From an uncultured Clostridia bacterium (GTDB lineage: Bacteria > Bacillota > Clostridia > Christensenellales > CAG-917): a stretch of 64,000 nucleotides of DNA. The stretch covers positions 1-64,000 of the forward strand of contig CAKQGN010000004.1 of assembly GCA_934233745.1 (NCBI GenBank), in the 5' to 3' direction. This document shows, one piece after another, positions 52,342-61,782 of the stretch. A program made the translations under genes and the position numbers. The notes under the pieces are model-generated. The model made no database searches, was not told the origin of the DNA, and was given only the letters and a program-made list of their open reading frames with translations. The stretch's first letter is position 1, and every line of letters starts with the position of its first letter.

Positions 52342-53721
52342 TTATTTTTCCTCGTTCGTTTGTTCGTCGACTTTGAGCATAATCGCGCACTCGATGCGTT
52401 TTTTGAAAAGGTCGCACCCGTATGCGTAAACTCCGTTCACATCTCCCGTTGCGTTGTATGCGTTTGCCGCGCAACCGCCCGAGCAATAAAGTCTTGCCCA
52501 GCAATCATCGCACTCTTTTCTCGAATACGCGTTGCATTTTTTGAATTTGGATTGGACTTCGGTGTTGGTCACGCCCTGCCATATGTCGCCCATAAGGTAT
52601 TCCTTGTTGCCCACAAACTGGTGGCAGGGATATAGTTCGCCCGTTGGGGTGACGGCAAGATACTCCGTGCCGCTTCCGCAACCCGATATTCGTTTGTAAA
52701 TGCACGGACCGCCTTCGAGATTGAGCATATAGTGATAGAAAGTGAACGGTTTTTTCTGCTTCCTTCTTTCTATCATCATATCGGCAAGTTTTTCGTACTC
52801 CTTGAAAATCACCTGCTTATCTTCCTCTGTGAGCGCATACTTGTCGGTTGGCGGACACACGACAGGCTCCATACTGAGTTCATCGAAGCCGAGGTCGAGC
52901 ATTGTTTGAATATCCTTTGTGAAGTCGGGGTTTCTGTGCGTGAACGTGCCGCGCATATAGTAGTTTTTGCCGCCTCTTGCCTTGACGAATTTTTGAAATT
53001 TCGGCACGATAATATCATAACTTCCCACGCCGCCGATAGTGTGACGGAAGTGGTCGTTTATCTCTTTTCTGCCGTCGAGGGAAAGCACCACGTTGTCCAT
53101 TTCCTTGTTTGCGAATTCGATAACGTCATCGTCAACCAGCATGCCGTTTGTGGTGAGTGTAAAACGGAAATTTTTGCCGTGTTCCTTTTCTATACCGCGA
53201 GCATAAGCCACGAGGTCTTTGACGACCTGCCAGTTCATAAGAGGTTCGCCGCCGAAAAAATCCACTTCGAGATTACGCCGCGTTCCGCTGTTTTCTATAA
53301 GAAAATCAAGCGCGCGTTTTCCGACCTCATAGGACATCAACGCTCTTTCGCCGTGATATTTGCCTTGCGAGGCAAAGCAGTATTCGCAATTGAGATTGCA
53401 GGTGTGCGCCACGTGCAAACACATTGCTTTAAGCACCGTGTTGCGTTTTGCAAGCACGTCGACGTCCGGCTTGAAATTGTCCTCGGAAAACAGTTTCCCT
53501 TCGCCTTTGAGCTGTTCGACGTCTTCGATGCACTCTGTGACGTCATCTTCGGTTATGCCTTGGTTTTTATACTTTTTTGCAACGTCCTTGACGATTTGAG
53601 CATTTGGCGTACTCTCGTACATATTTATAATGTCGTATGCAACGTCATCAACGCTGTGTACGCTTCCGCTTGCCGTGTCAAGCACGATGTTGTAGCCGTT
53701 AAGTTTGAAAGAATGAATCAT
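52342..53721 (-). CDS. scfB: SCIFF peptide radical SAM maturase
   Basis: A 459-residue radical SAM enzyme that installs thioether cross-links in the SCIFF peptide encoded just upstream. The N-terminal 85 residues form the peptide-recognition (RRE-like) domain. The radical SAM cluster motif CNLNCEYC uses Cys108, Cys112 and Cys115. The C-terminal SPASM region holds the auxiliary iron-sulfur ligands (CGSGTEYLAV, YPCHQF, CDDCWARLYCSGGC, YGCDLF). Length and order match characterised maturases (CteB-type). Conserved across Clostridia. Confidence 0.95.
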   Translation of the reverse strand: MIHSFKLNGYNIVLDTASGSVHSVDDVAYDIINMYESTPNAQIVKDVAKKYKNQGITEDDVTECIEDVEQLKGEGKLFSEDNFKPDVDVLAKRNTVLKAMCLHVAHTCNLNCEYCFASQGKYHGERALMSYEVGKRALDFLIENSGTRRNLEVDFFGGEPLMNWQVVKDLVAYARGIEKEHGKNFRFTLTTNGMLVDDDVIEFANKEMDNVVLSLDGRKEINDHFRHTIGGVGSYDIIVPKFQKFVKARGGKNYYMRGTFTHRNPDFTKDIQTMLDLGFDELSMEPVVCPPTDKYALTEEDKQVIFKEYEKLADMMIERRKQKKPFTFYHYMLNLEGGPCIYKRISGCGSGTEYLAVTPTGELYPCHQFVGNKEYLMGDIWQGVTNTEVQSKFKKCNAYSRKECDDCWARLYCSGGCAANAYNATGDVNGVYAYGCDLFKKRIECAIMLKVDEQTNEEK

Positions 53722-53793
53722 GTTGTTTGTGCCTTTATATTCCTTTCGTTTTTCAAATGGTCGATTTTGTCACTAAATATTGAGATTTCACAC

Positions 53794-53818
53794 AAAAAAC
53801 GCCTAGCATAACTAGGCG
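53794..53818 (-). terminator. Terminator between the SCIFF peptide and its maturase
   Basis: On the minus strand a CGCCTAG/CTAGGCG stem with a five-base loop is followed by T6. It would end most peptide transcripts and let a minority continue into the maturase, giving more peptide than enzyme. Confidence 0.75.
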
Positions 53819-53849
53819 ATCTTTGCAAAAACATTGTTGGTGATATAAC

Positions 53850-53996
53850 TTACTTTGCAGCCTTTTCGCACTTTTGGTTTGCAACGCCGCAGGAAGTTTT
53901 GCAAGCAGATTGGCAAGAGGTTTGGCATTCGCCGCAGCCGCCGTTCTTTTTGCTTTCGTTGAGATCGCGCGTTTTCAAAGTTGTGATTCTTTTCAT
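53850..53996 (-). CDS. scfA: SCIFF ranthipeptide precursor (six cysteines in forty-five residues)
   Basis: A 48-residue peptide starting MKRITTLKTRDLNE, a basic leader, followed by a core with six cysteines: GGCGEC, TSC, SAC, TSCG and QKC. That number and spacing is the SCIFF signature. It is matured by the radical SAM enzyme downstream, which joins cysteine sulfurs to neighbouring backbone carbons. AAGGAG lies ten bases before the ATG, and the promoter is near consensus. The role of the mature peptide is thought to be signalling but is not settled. Confidence 0.95.
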   Translation of the reverse strand: MKRITTLKTRDLNESKKNGGCGECQTSCQSACKTSCGVANQKCEKAAK

Positions 53997-54026
53997 TGTT
54001 TACGACTCCTTACTATTGATATACAT

Positions 54027-54055
54027 ATTATATTGACTTAAAAAACCTTTGTCAA
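54027..54055 (-). promoter_or_regulatory. Consensus promoter of the SCIFF peptide
   Basis: Minus-strand TTGACA (54055-54050), 17-base spacer, TATAAT (54032-54027), a perfect match to the housekeeping consensus, with a leader of about 25 bases. It predicts strong, constitutive expression. Confidence 0.75.
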
Positions 54056-54166
54056 GGCAATTCTTGCTAAATGCACTCTTGCTCCGCTATGCAACAACAA
54101 ATATCCCTATCTTTGTTGCAAAGCGCGCTTTCAATCGGACAAAACTCACAAGCCGCGCTCTTCTGC

Positions 54167-55654
54167 TCACTGCTTTTTTGCCACGAATATTTTTGCGGGG
54201 AACAGGCGATTTTCGCTTGAAACGCTCACGCCGCTCTCATACATGAGAGTGAGGTTTTTCACGTCCTCGGCGCATATTATTTCGCCCTTGACAATGAGAG
54301 GAGCGCCGGGAGGATACGCCCATACGTTTTCAAGACTTATGCGTCCTGCAGATTTGTCAAAATCGACATATTCGCCGCTTAACGTGTTCGTTTTGTAAGG
54401 TTCAAGTGCTTGTTTTGGCAAAATCGGCGTAATCGTCTTTGTCAGACCGTTGCGTTCGCAAAGCGTATCGTCGATTGCGAACAGGGCATTTTCAAGTGCC
54501 GAAAAATTCTCTCTCGAATCCCCTGCTCCGCTCATTGCGATTGCATAATTCACCCCTGCCATTTCAAGCTCGATGTCATATACGCCAGTCAAAACCTTTT
54601 TGAGTTCCACGCCGCTTATAGCTGCACCGGTACATAAAATCACAAGTTTTGACTTATCGTAAGCAAACACCCTTCCGTCTTTTTTCGCGTCGAAAAGAGA
54701 AAGTCTTTTCAAACGATTGAGTGACCTTTTGCAAATATCCAGATTTCCGCTCCATTCATTAAACAACTCGTTTCCGCTGTTTTTGAGCATGCGCACGCAC
54801 CCGTCAATAGACGCCATCAACACATACGACGGAGAACTTGTCTGAAACATCGCAAGATTTTTGTCGACGCTTTGAATATCGACTCTGTCGGAGCAGACAC
54901 ACAACAGTGCCGTTTGCGTGAGAGAGGGCAATGTCTTGTGCAAGCTGTCGACAACTATATCCGCGCCGAGACTTCGTGCGCTTTCGTGAAATTTTTTGCT
55001 AAGCCCCAGATGTGCGCCGTGTGCTTCGTCCACAAATAAAATCGCTCCGTACTTATGGCAAATCTCGGCAATGGTTTTGACGTCGCTTATAATGCCTTCG
55101 TAAGTCGGGGATGTGATGACGACAAGTTTTATGTCCGGATTCGTTTCAAACGCCTTTTTGACGCTTGCGGGATACACCGAACCGTAAAATCCGAATTCCT
55201 CGAAATACGACGGCATGACGTACACGGGGTTCAATCCGAACAATTCGACTGCGTTGTAAACGGATTTATGACAGTTTCTCGCCACAAGAATTTTATCTCC
55301 GCTTCGACACGCAGAGCGAATAGCCGCAAGCACTCCGCCCGTGCTTCCGTTCACCAGAAATCTTGCGTGTTTTGCTCCGAAAACCTCGGCGGCGAGCTTT
55401 TCGGATTCAAGAATAACACCGTTTGCGCCGTTGAGATTGTCAAAACCTTCGATTTCGGTTATATCTATTTTTTGCGCTCCGTACAGATAATCAAAATTTG
55501 CACGTTTATGCCCCGGCATATGAAATGGCACGATTTTGTTGTCGTCATGCTCTTCAAGCAGTTTTGCCAGGCTTGCTTCGTCGTGCTTTTTCGTGTCGGA
55601 CGCACAAAAACTTTTTTTGAAATTGGCAATGATATTTTTCACTTTGTCTTTCAT
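54167..55654 (-). CDS. Orn/Lys/Arg decarboxylase-family PLP enzyme
   Basis: A 495-residue PLP enzyme of the SpeA/CadA-like group found in Gram-positives. After a leader of about 35 residues come PFHMPGHKR (about 43-51), LVNGSTGG for the cofactor phosphate, FVDEAHGAHLG with the PLP Asp, and the Schiff-base lysine in DSLHKTLPSLTQTA. The C-terminal domain includes PPGAPLIVKGE. The amino acid decarboxylated (arginine or lysine) cannot be fixed by eye. A TATAAT lies only six bases before the ATG, so the message may be leaderless. Confidence 0.9.
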   Translation of the reverse strand: MKDKVKNIIANFKKSFCASDTKKHDEASLAKLLEEHDDNKIVPFHMPGHKRANFDYLYGAQKIDITEIEGFDNLNGANGVILESEKLAAEVFGAKHARFLVNGSTGGVLAAIRSACRSGDKILVARNCHKSVYNAVELFGLNPVYVMPSYFEEFGFYGSVYPASVKKAFETNPDIKLVVITSPTYEGIISDVKTIAEICHKYGAILFVDEAHGAHLGLSKKFHESARSLGADIVVDSLHKTLPSLTQTALLCVCSDRVDIQSVDKNLAMFQTSSPSYVLMASIDGCVRMLKNSGNELFNEWSGNLDICKRSLNRLKRLSLFDAKKDGRVFAYDKSKLVILCTGAAISGVELKKVLTGVYDIELEMAGVNYAIAMSGAGDSRENFSALENALFAIDDTLCERNGLTKTITPILPKQALEPYKTNTLSGEYVDFDKSAGRISLENVWAYPPGAPLIVKGEIICAEDVKNLTLMYESGVSVSSENRLFPAKIFVAKKQ

Positions 55655-55837
55655 ACTTCGATTATATCATTATATATTCAAAAATGCTATGGAAATATTT
55701 TTGCGTATGTGATATAATATGCTCGCTTGCAAAAACCGCGTATTTTGCCAAAAACCACAAATACGCAATCAAAAGAAGCAAACACCCGTTTACATAACTG
55801 TGAGAAAAAAGTTGTGCTACGGGCAAAAAAGGTGCAT

Positions 55838-56713
55838 ATGAAAGACAAAACCTCAAAAATACCGGCAATATGTGTTCTTATCGTCTTGATTTTGACGTCT
55901 TTTTGTCTTTTTGCGTGCAACAAATCCGACCAAAAAGCCGCTGACGTCAACTATCAAATCGCCAACGATTTTCAGATCAAAACCTCAAACACCGACGAGT
56001 ATCTCGTTTTCGAGCCCATTCTCAACCCGATCTACAACGACACCGGCATGACCTACACTGCGGTGAACTATCGTTACGGCATCGTTTTCTACACGGGATT
56101 GAACATCGGTGCAAGCGAGTATTCATATCTTGGCAACGCTCTTGCAAAGCAAGGCTACCTCGTTGTTGTGAGCAAAGACAAATCCTCTTTTTACAACTAC
56201 GACGCATCCGAAAAAGCGTTTGAGCAATACAAAAACGTCAGCTTCTTCGTCGGCGGACACTCGTTGCAAGGCGGCGCGGCGGCAATTCGTCGGGCAAGCG
56301 AAACCCCCGATATTGCGGGAGTTGTACTCCTCGCTCCCGTGGGCGACCGACACAAAGTGCTTGACGAAAACGGCATACCCCAAAAGGACGAAAACGGAAT
56401 CGAAATTCAAGTTGCCGACACGCTTGCAAATTCCTCATTGCCCACCCTGCTTGTAAACGGCGATTCGGACAAGGTTCTGACGCAAGCTCAAATTGCCGAC
56501 ACACTTTCAAGAATGCCTGCCGCCTGCGTCAAAAAGACAATCGAATATGGCACGCACCTGGGCTTTACTGACATAGACGACTTAAACGACGTGCCTTTCA
56601 AATTCCCCGGCTACCAAGCCGATTTTGACGCAACCGCTTCTTCGCAACGCAATTCTCAGCGCAACCTCACCGTCCGATATATTCTTGAATTTTTAACACC
56701 CTTGTCGAAATAA
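55838..56713 (+). CDS. Alpha/beta-hydrolase lipoprotein
   Basis: A 291-residue secreted protein. It has a signal peptide with a lipobox ending FACN (Cys at about residue 27), then an alpha/beta-hydrolase fold. The nucleophile elbow is GGHSLQGG, an Asp is in VNGDSDKVL and a His in YGTHLGF, completing a likely Ser-Asp-His triad. This is the alpha/beta hydrolase family 5 pattern. AAGGTG precedes the chosen ATG; upstream in-frame codons lie in the promoter zone. The substrate is unknown. Confidence 0.85.
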   Translation: MKDKTSKIPAICVLIVLILTSFCLFACNKSDQKAADVNYQIANDFQIKTSNTDEYLVFEPILNPIYNDTGMTYTAVNYRYGIVFYTGLNIGASEYSYLGNALAKQGYLVVVSKDKSSFYNYDASEKAFEQYKNVSFFVGGHSLQGGAAAIRRASETPDIAGVVLLAPVGDRHKVLDENGIPQKDENGIEIQVADTLANSSLPTLLVNGDSDKVLTQAQIADTLSRMPAACVKKTIEYGTHLGFTDIDDLNDVPFKFPGYQADFDATASSQRNSQRNLTVRYILEFLTPLSK

Positions 56714-56732
56714 AATTTTACACAACAGGCAT

Positions 56733-56760
56733 CAAAAAAAGACGCATATGCGTCTTTTTT
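56733..56760. terminator. Bidirectional terminator
   Basis: AAAAAGACGCAT/ATGCGTCTTTTT, a self-complementary stem of 12 bases, followed by T-rich sequence. It serves the hydrolase gene and faces the O-antigen-ligase-like gene. Confidence 0.75.
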
Positions 56761-56799
56761 CTCTTGAACGAGGTGCAATGCCCCTCGGTTTATCCATAT

Positions 56800-58299
56800 T
56801 CAGTCAATATTTTTCACTCTTACGATTTCGGTCGATGTTTCTCTGATGTATCTCTCGTTCATCAAGCACTCCGATATTCCGTCTATCTCCCCTTCGTGCT
56901 TCTTTGTAGTGCAAGAAATCTCGACAATGTAAGTCATCACCGCAACGAGCATCATGTTGGGGAAAGGAATCATCGTGCCTGTGTCAATCATCGAATAGCC
57001 CTCGAATCCCACCCACGCAACAAACACGAAGAATGCGAATTTGAATTGTTTTGTCATCATTTTGATGCAAAAACCGAGGCGAACGACATAATAATACACG
57101 TATGCCGCAATACCGACAATTCCCATACATCCTAGCACCTGAAATAGCGTCGAGTGGAACCAATACTGTTTCATATCGTTGAACATTCCCGGTCCATACC
57201 CGACATATCCCATGCCTGCGCCGAGGAACGGATGCTTTTTGAACACCTCCCACGCCTCTTTATACAGGTCGCTTCTGCCCGACGTCATATCGCCGTCGCC
57301 GACGTGTATTCTGTCACCGAGGCTTGATAGAAGCCCTTTGACCACATCTCTGCCAATCACGCACAGTATCGCAGCCACACCCAAACATACGGCGAAATAG
57401 ATTGTCTGCCTTTTGCGATCGGGGGCTTTGTAAATCGAGAACGCAACTCCGAATATCAATGCGATAAATCCACAAAGAATCCCGCCTCTCGAGAGTGTCA
57501 TGCAAAGACAAAAATATTGCAAAAACGCCATAAGAATGTACGCCCAGCCTCTTTTTGTTCTTGTCGAAAGATAGAGTGCCATCGGAGCGGAAAAAAGCAG
57601 GAACGTTGCAATATTGTTGCGATTGCCCCATCCGACATTCCAATATGCGCTTGCCCATTGCCTCGGAGAAAGCCCCGAACGAGCAATGATAGCAATCATC
57701 TCGACGCACACGGCAAAGCCTATCCACATCACAACCTTTGCAAAATACTTTGCATAGTCGATTTTTTCGTCTTTTTTGATGAAGTTTGCAAACAACAAAT
57801 ACACCGCAAGCACGCCGATACCGAGCGCAAGCACGTTGGGAAGCGCAGTGAGATAGTTCTCCTTTGCAATCACCCCGACGCCGCCAAGCAAAAGAGCCAT
57901 GCTGACTGCGATTTGAGGAAAAAACATTTTTCCTAAAACAAACTTTTGCTTTTGTCTGACCTTTGCGATTGAGTTTCTTACGACAAAAACGGCAATAGCT
58001 ATGACAAGAGGTATTAACGACGGCCAAAGATATGCAAACTCGTCCACTTTGTCCTTGTATATCATCAACATTGCGCCGAATGCGTTGACCAAAAGCGGCA
58101 AAATATCATCGGAAAATATCAAAACGACGCTCGACACAAGTATAAGCGCAACAAATCCGAAAGTGGCATTGCGCACCGTCCATGCCGTTACGACGATTGC
58201 CAGAACAAGCAAAATATACAAATCGGTATACGCAAATCTGCGTATCCCGTCTTGCGCAAACAAAAATGCGCTTTTGACTTTTTTCAATCCTTCTCTCAT
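56800..58299 (-). CDS. O-antigen ligase/polymerase-like membrane protein
   Basis: A 499-residue polytopic protein with about twelve membrane helices and a longer external loop around residues 320-390. The loop carries the family pattern seen in Wzy/WaaL proteins (SGRSDLYKEAWEVFKKHPFLGAGMGYVGYG). Such proteins polymerise or attach surface polysaccharide. No other polysaccharide genes are beside it. I start at ATG 58299; a TTG precedes it in frame. The ribosome site is weak. Confidence 0.85.
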   Translation of the reverse strand: MREGLKKVKSAFLFAQDGIRRFAYTDLYILLVLAIVVTAWTVRNATFGFVALILVSSVVLIFSDDILPLLVNAFGAMLMIYKDKVDEFAYLWPSLIPLVIAIAVFVVRNSIAKVRQKQKFVLGKMFFPQIAVSMALLLGGVGVIAKENYLTALPNVLALGIGVLAVYLLFANFIKKDEKIDYAKYFAKVVMWIGFAVCVEMIAIIARSGLSPRQWASAYWNVGWGNRNNIATFLLFSAPMALYLSTRTKRGWAYILMAFLQYFCLCMTLSRGGILCGFIALIFGVAFSIYKAPDRKRQTIYFAVCLGVAAILCVIGRDVVKGLLSSLGDRIHVGDGDMTSGRSDLYKEAWEVFKKHPFLGAGMGYVGYGPGMFNDMKQYWFHSTLFQVLGCMGIVGIAAYVYYYVVRLGFCIKMMTKQFKFAFFVFVAWVGFEGYSMIDTGTMIPFPNMMLVAVMTYIVEISCTTKKHEGEIDGISECLMNERYIRETSTEIVRVKNID

Positions 58300-58477
58300 C
58301 AAAAGTATTCTACGCGCAAAACATCAAATGTTTCCTCCTGCGCGTCCGCCGACGAGTCGGCAAGTTTTTCCTTTGAATTATTATCGCATAAAATGCGGTT
58401 TTTTATCTGTCATGCGTTTTGCGCATGGCCTTTCGGGTTTTTGCAGAACTTACAAAATGCCCGTAAATCTTTATGTG

Positions 58478-58506
58478 AAAAAGCGAACGATACAAATGCC
58501 GTTCGC
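58478..58506 (-). terminator. Terminator of the MDR dehydrogenase gene
   Basis: On the minus strand a GCGAACG/CGTTCGC stem is followed by TTTTTC, ten bases after the stop codon. Confidence 0.7.
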
Positions 58507-58515
58507 CGAGCGGTG

Positions 58516-59493
58516 TCAGTCGATATCGATGACGATTTTGCTGTATTGATAGGGATATTTGACGCAGTTTTCGACAACCTGCGGCACTTCGTCGAAGTTT
58601 GCCTTTGCACTGATGATTCCGTCGGTTTTGACGACTTTGTTGGCAAGAAGGTTGATTGCCGACGACATGCATCCCTCGCCGTTTGAAACACCCTTGACTT
58701 TGAGTTGTTTTTTCAAAATCGGATATGCGTCGATAGAGTGTTTTGCACGCGTTGCGTAGCCTGCAATGATTACGTCGCCCTCGTTTTTGACAAGACGGAT
58801 TGCGGAATTGATATTCACGCTTTCGCCCGCAAAAACCGCCGCTTCGCTCATTCTGCCGCCTGTGATTTCTTCCACTCTGCGTTCGAGATTGTCATAAGTG
58901 GGATTGAGCGTGTAGCAAACGCCCCATTTTTGAGCGAGAGCAAGTTTGTCCGAATCGAGGTCGATAAGTATCGGCACAAACTGATAATAGTTTGCCATTT
59001 GCGAAATGATAAGACCGAGCGTACTTGCGCCAAGGATAACGATATAGTCGCCTTTTTCAAGTTCGAGAGCTTCGAAAACGTTGTCGCCCATAGCGATATA
59101 CTCGGCAAAAAGTGCCTCTTCGTCACTCACTCCGTCCGGAAGCGGAAACACGTTTTCAAAAGGCACGCACACAAAATCACTGAGCAAGCCGTCAACGTCC
59201 ACGCCCATGGTTTTTACAACGTCCACTCCGTACTCCTGCACCCTGACATACGGACTGACGACAACACGCGCTCCGAGTTTGAGTCCGCTCTCGTCGTCCG
59301 ATTCCGAAACATACGCCACGGCGGAGTGTCCCGGTGTAATCGCGTCGCTTTTTGAGAGGGTTGCGAAATTTGACATGTCCTGAGAGGATACGGCAACTTT
59401 GGACAATTTGAGTTTGACTTGTCCTTCTTCTCTGACGCTTGCGCTCTCAACGAGAATCGCACCGTCGTCTTTGTTAATACGCCATTGTTTCAT
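58516..59493 (-). CDS. Medium-chain dehydrogenase-like protein lacking zinc ligands
   Basis: A 325-residue member of the MDR (zinc alcohol dehydrogenase) superfamily: PGHSAVAYVSES, LGARVVVSPYV, and a Rossmann fold with LGASTLGLIISQMA near residue 155. The usual catalytic zinc ligands are missing. The Cys of the CGxCGTD motif is replaced (SSQD), the Glu of PGHE is Ser, and the structural-zinc four-cysteine loop is absent (VRVQEYGVDVVKTMGVD). It may be a zinc-independent reductase or a non-catalytic protein. No partner genes point to a substrate. Confidence 0.8.
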   Translation of the reverse strand: MKQWRINKDDGAILVESASVREEGQVKLKLSKVAVSSQDMSNFATLSKSDAITPGHSAVAYVSESDDESGLKLGARVVVSPYVRVQEYGVDVVKTMGVDVDGLLSDFVCVPFENVFPLPDGVSDEEALFAEYIAMGDNVFEALELEKGDYIVILGASTLGLIISQMANYYQFVPILIDLDSDKLALAQKWGVCYTLNPTYDNLERRVEEITGGRMSEAAVFAGESVNINSAIRLVKNEGDVIIAGYATRAKHSIDAYPILKKQLKVKGVSNGEGCMSSAINLLANKVVKTDGIISAKANFDEVPQVVENCVKYPYQYSKIVIDID

Positions 59494-59598
59494 AATGCTG
59501 TCATTATATCACACTCAAACGGATAAAGCAACACCATATCCTGTCCTGCCGTTTCCGGTGCGCCGAAAGTTTCCGTTTTAACGTTTGAGCGACACAAC

Positions 59599-61068
59599 CT
59601 ACTTGACCAATATGCGCACATAGCTTGCAAGATCTTTGGGTTTATTCTCCGCTATTTGCCATTTTTCTCTTGCGATAGAATCGTCCGAATAGAAATAAAT
59701 CTGCTTGTTTTTCCATGCGTTTTCGAGTTGTCGGTTCATAATCCCCGACTCGAACACCATGTTGAACACATCGCTATGAGCTCCGACAAAAACCGTATCG
59801 CACTTGTGTTCTATGATGAAATCGACAAGATCGTCGCGCAACATAAACGCAAGCTGCGAGTCGCTCACCACAAATCCGCCTGCGCAATCCTTGCACGGTT
59901 GCAACATAAACTCATCGACGGGATGTCTTGTCTTTTTTCGCGTAAGCTCGACAAGCCCGAGTGCGGTAAAACCGACTGCCGAAGTCTTCATTCTGTCTCG
60001 TTTCAGTGCCTCTTTGAGTGTTTCGAGAACGCTTTGGCGATGCTCTTCCATTGTCATATCGATAAAATCGATAATCACGATTCCGCTTATGTTACGAAGT
60101 CTGAGCTGAGACGCAATACATTCCGCCGCCGCAAGATTTGTTTTATATACGGTGTCTTCAAGATGGCTCGTGCCGACAAATTTGCCCGTGTTTACATCTA
60201 TGACGGTGAGAGCTTCCGTTTTGTCGATAACGATGTATGCGCCGTTTTGAAGCCATACTTTCCTGTCGCAGAGGTGGTTTATTTGCGCCGATACGCCATA
60301 GTATTTCATTATGTTGCGCTCGCCCTCGTACATCACGACGGGCTTTCCGACTTTTCCCGACAACTTTTGCACGACCATAGCGTCGTTTGCCACGACTTCA
60401 TCGACGTCTTCGTACATCGTTTCGCGCACCGCTCTTTCAAACAAGCTGGCTTCCTCGAACACGAGAGTTTCCTCCGCTGCCGCGGCATAATCCTTGCGGA
60501 TTTGTTCCCAACGCTCTTTGAGCGCGTTCATCTCGGACAAAAGGTCTTCGTCGCTTGCCTTATCCGCGGCGGTTCGGATGATATATCCCATTCCCTCGGG
60601 ACATATGGACGACACATATTCTTCGAGATAAGATCTTCTTTTTCCGTCCTCGATTTTTCTCGACGCACCCGTAAATGTCGAAAGGGGAAGCAAAACAAGA
60701 TAATACCCGGGTATCGTCACATCGGTTGTCAGCCTTGCGCCCTTTTGTCCGAACGGTTCTTTGACCGCTTGACACATGATGACGTCGCCGGGCGAAACAT
60801 TGTAAGTTTTGCCTTGCGGCATATCTCTTTCAAGCCCTCTGCTGTCCACAAGAGAATCCCCGGTATATAAAAAGCCGTTGCGTTCCTCGCCGATGTTGAC
60901 GAACGCCGCCTGCATACCGCATATGACGTTTTCCACTTTTCCCTTGTAGATGTTGCCTACAATGCCTCTGAAATTTGCACGTTCGACGGAAAAATCTTCG
61001 AGGTTTCCGTCATCGACAACAGCCGCGCGCGTGCAATACGGCGTGTAGTCGAGAATGAGTTGTTTCAT
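59599..61068 (-). CDS. rng: Ribonuclease E/G family protein
   Basis: A 489-residue endoribonuclease of the RNase G type. An N-terminal S1 domain (GNIYKGKVENVICGMQAAFVNIGEERNGFLY, about 38-70) is followed by the DNase I-like catalytic part with the metal aspartates in TVIDVNTGKFVG and IVIIDFIDM, and the zinc-link CKDC near residue 410. It lacks the long C-terminal tail of RNase E. It sits next to the TIGR03936/TIGR03960 pair as in many Clostridia; the ribosomal genes rplU and rpmA that often follow are absent. Confidence 0.95.
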   Translation of the reverse strand: MKQLILDYTPYCTRAAVVDDGNLEDFSVERANFRGIVGNIYKGKVENVICGMQAAFVNIGEERNGFLYTGDSLVDSRGLERDMPQGKTYNVSPGDVIMCQAVKEPFGQKGARLTTDVTIPGYYLVLLPLSTFTGASRKIEDGKRRSYLEEYVSSICPEGMGYIIRTAADKASDEDLLSEMNALKERWEQIRKDYAAAAEETLVFEEASLFERAVRETMYEDVDEVVANDAMVVQKLSGKVGKPVVMYEGERNIMKYYGVSAQINHLCDRKVWLQNGAYIVIDKTEALTVIDVNTGKFVGTSHLEDTVYKTNLAAAECIASQLRLRNISGIVIIDFIDMTMEEHRQSVLETLKEALKRDRMKTSAVGFTALGLVELTRKKTRHPVDEFMLQPCKDCAGGFVVSDSQLAFMLRDDLVDFIIEHKCDTVFVGAHSDVFNMVFESGIMNRQLENAWKNKQIYFYSDDSIAREKWQIAENKPKDLASYVRILVK

Positions 61069-61106
61069 TTTGATATATTCCTAAAAAAATTATTATCTTT
61101 TCAGCG

Positions 61107-61162
61107 GCAAAAATACAAAAACGAACCAAACGCCTTTTGCGCAAGTCCGTTTTTATTTTTGC
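61107..61162. terminator. Hairpin behind the TIGR03936 gene
   Basis: GCAAAAATA and AAAAACG pair with CGTTTTT and ATTTTTGC across a 24-base loop region. One arm includes the stop codon of the TIGR03936 gene. It lies before the RNase G gene and may reduce read-through. Confidence 0.5.
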
Positions 61163-61782
61163 AAATATTCGTCGACGTCAATGAGTTTTCCGTCAACGTC
61201 GACATATTGTGCGACTTTTTCTATGTCGCATATTCTTAAATCCGCACCGAGAATCTCGTTGAGCTTTTTAAGGATTCTGTCGGGGCGCAGATTGACGCTT
61301 CCCGATGCAAGGCGAGCGGCAAGTTTGCCGTCCTTGTCAAAGAACGCATAAATCTTGCTCGCCACGTTTTCGGTGACGACTTCGCCTTTTTTTTCATAAC
61401 TTATCTCGAAATTCTCTCCGAATTCGACAGGTTTATAAGGAGTGTCGAAAACAAAGTCGGCACACACGACTCTTGCTTGCAAATTGGGATTTTTTTCACT
61501 TGAAAAAACTTTGCTTGCTTTCAGGTCGTCGGGTACTGCGGCATTGAATCTTTCAAACACTTCTTCAATACTCATGTCGCTATCGAGCGTAAGATATTCC
61601 GCAATCGATGAAATACCCAACGAAAGAGGCGGCGAAAAATACATCAGAGCATGCGGATTGAATCCTTGCGAATAATTGACGTTGATATTTCCTCGTCTTA
61701 TCACCCTGTCCATATGGCGCAAAAGGTCTATATGGGATATGAAGCAGACGCTGCCTGTTTTTTGATATTTCAAAACAATCAT
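61153..61782 (-). CDS. TIGR03936/DUF2344 family protein
   Basis: A 209-residue protein of the radical-SAM-linked DUF2344 family: KYQKTGSVCFISHIDLLRHMDRVIRRGNINVNYSQGFNPHALMYF at the start is diagnostic. No membrane segments or cofactors visible. Its ATG overlaps the stop of the radical SAM gene (ATGA), and in other Clostridia the two proteins are separate halves of one fused polypeptide, so they act together. The reaction is not established. Confidence 0.92.
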   Translation of the reverse strand: MIVLKYQKTGSVCFISHIDLLRHMDRVIRRGNINVNYSQGFNPHALMYFSPPLSLGISSIAEYLTLDSDMSIEEVFERFNAAVPDDLKASKVFSSEKNPNLQARVVCADFVFDTPYKPVEFGENFEISYEKKGEVVTENVASKIYAFFDKDGKLAARLASGSVNLRPDRILKKLNEILGADLRICDIEKVAQYVDVDGKLIDVDEYLQK

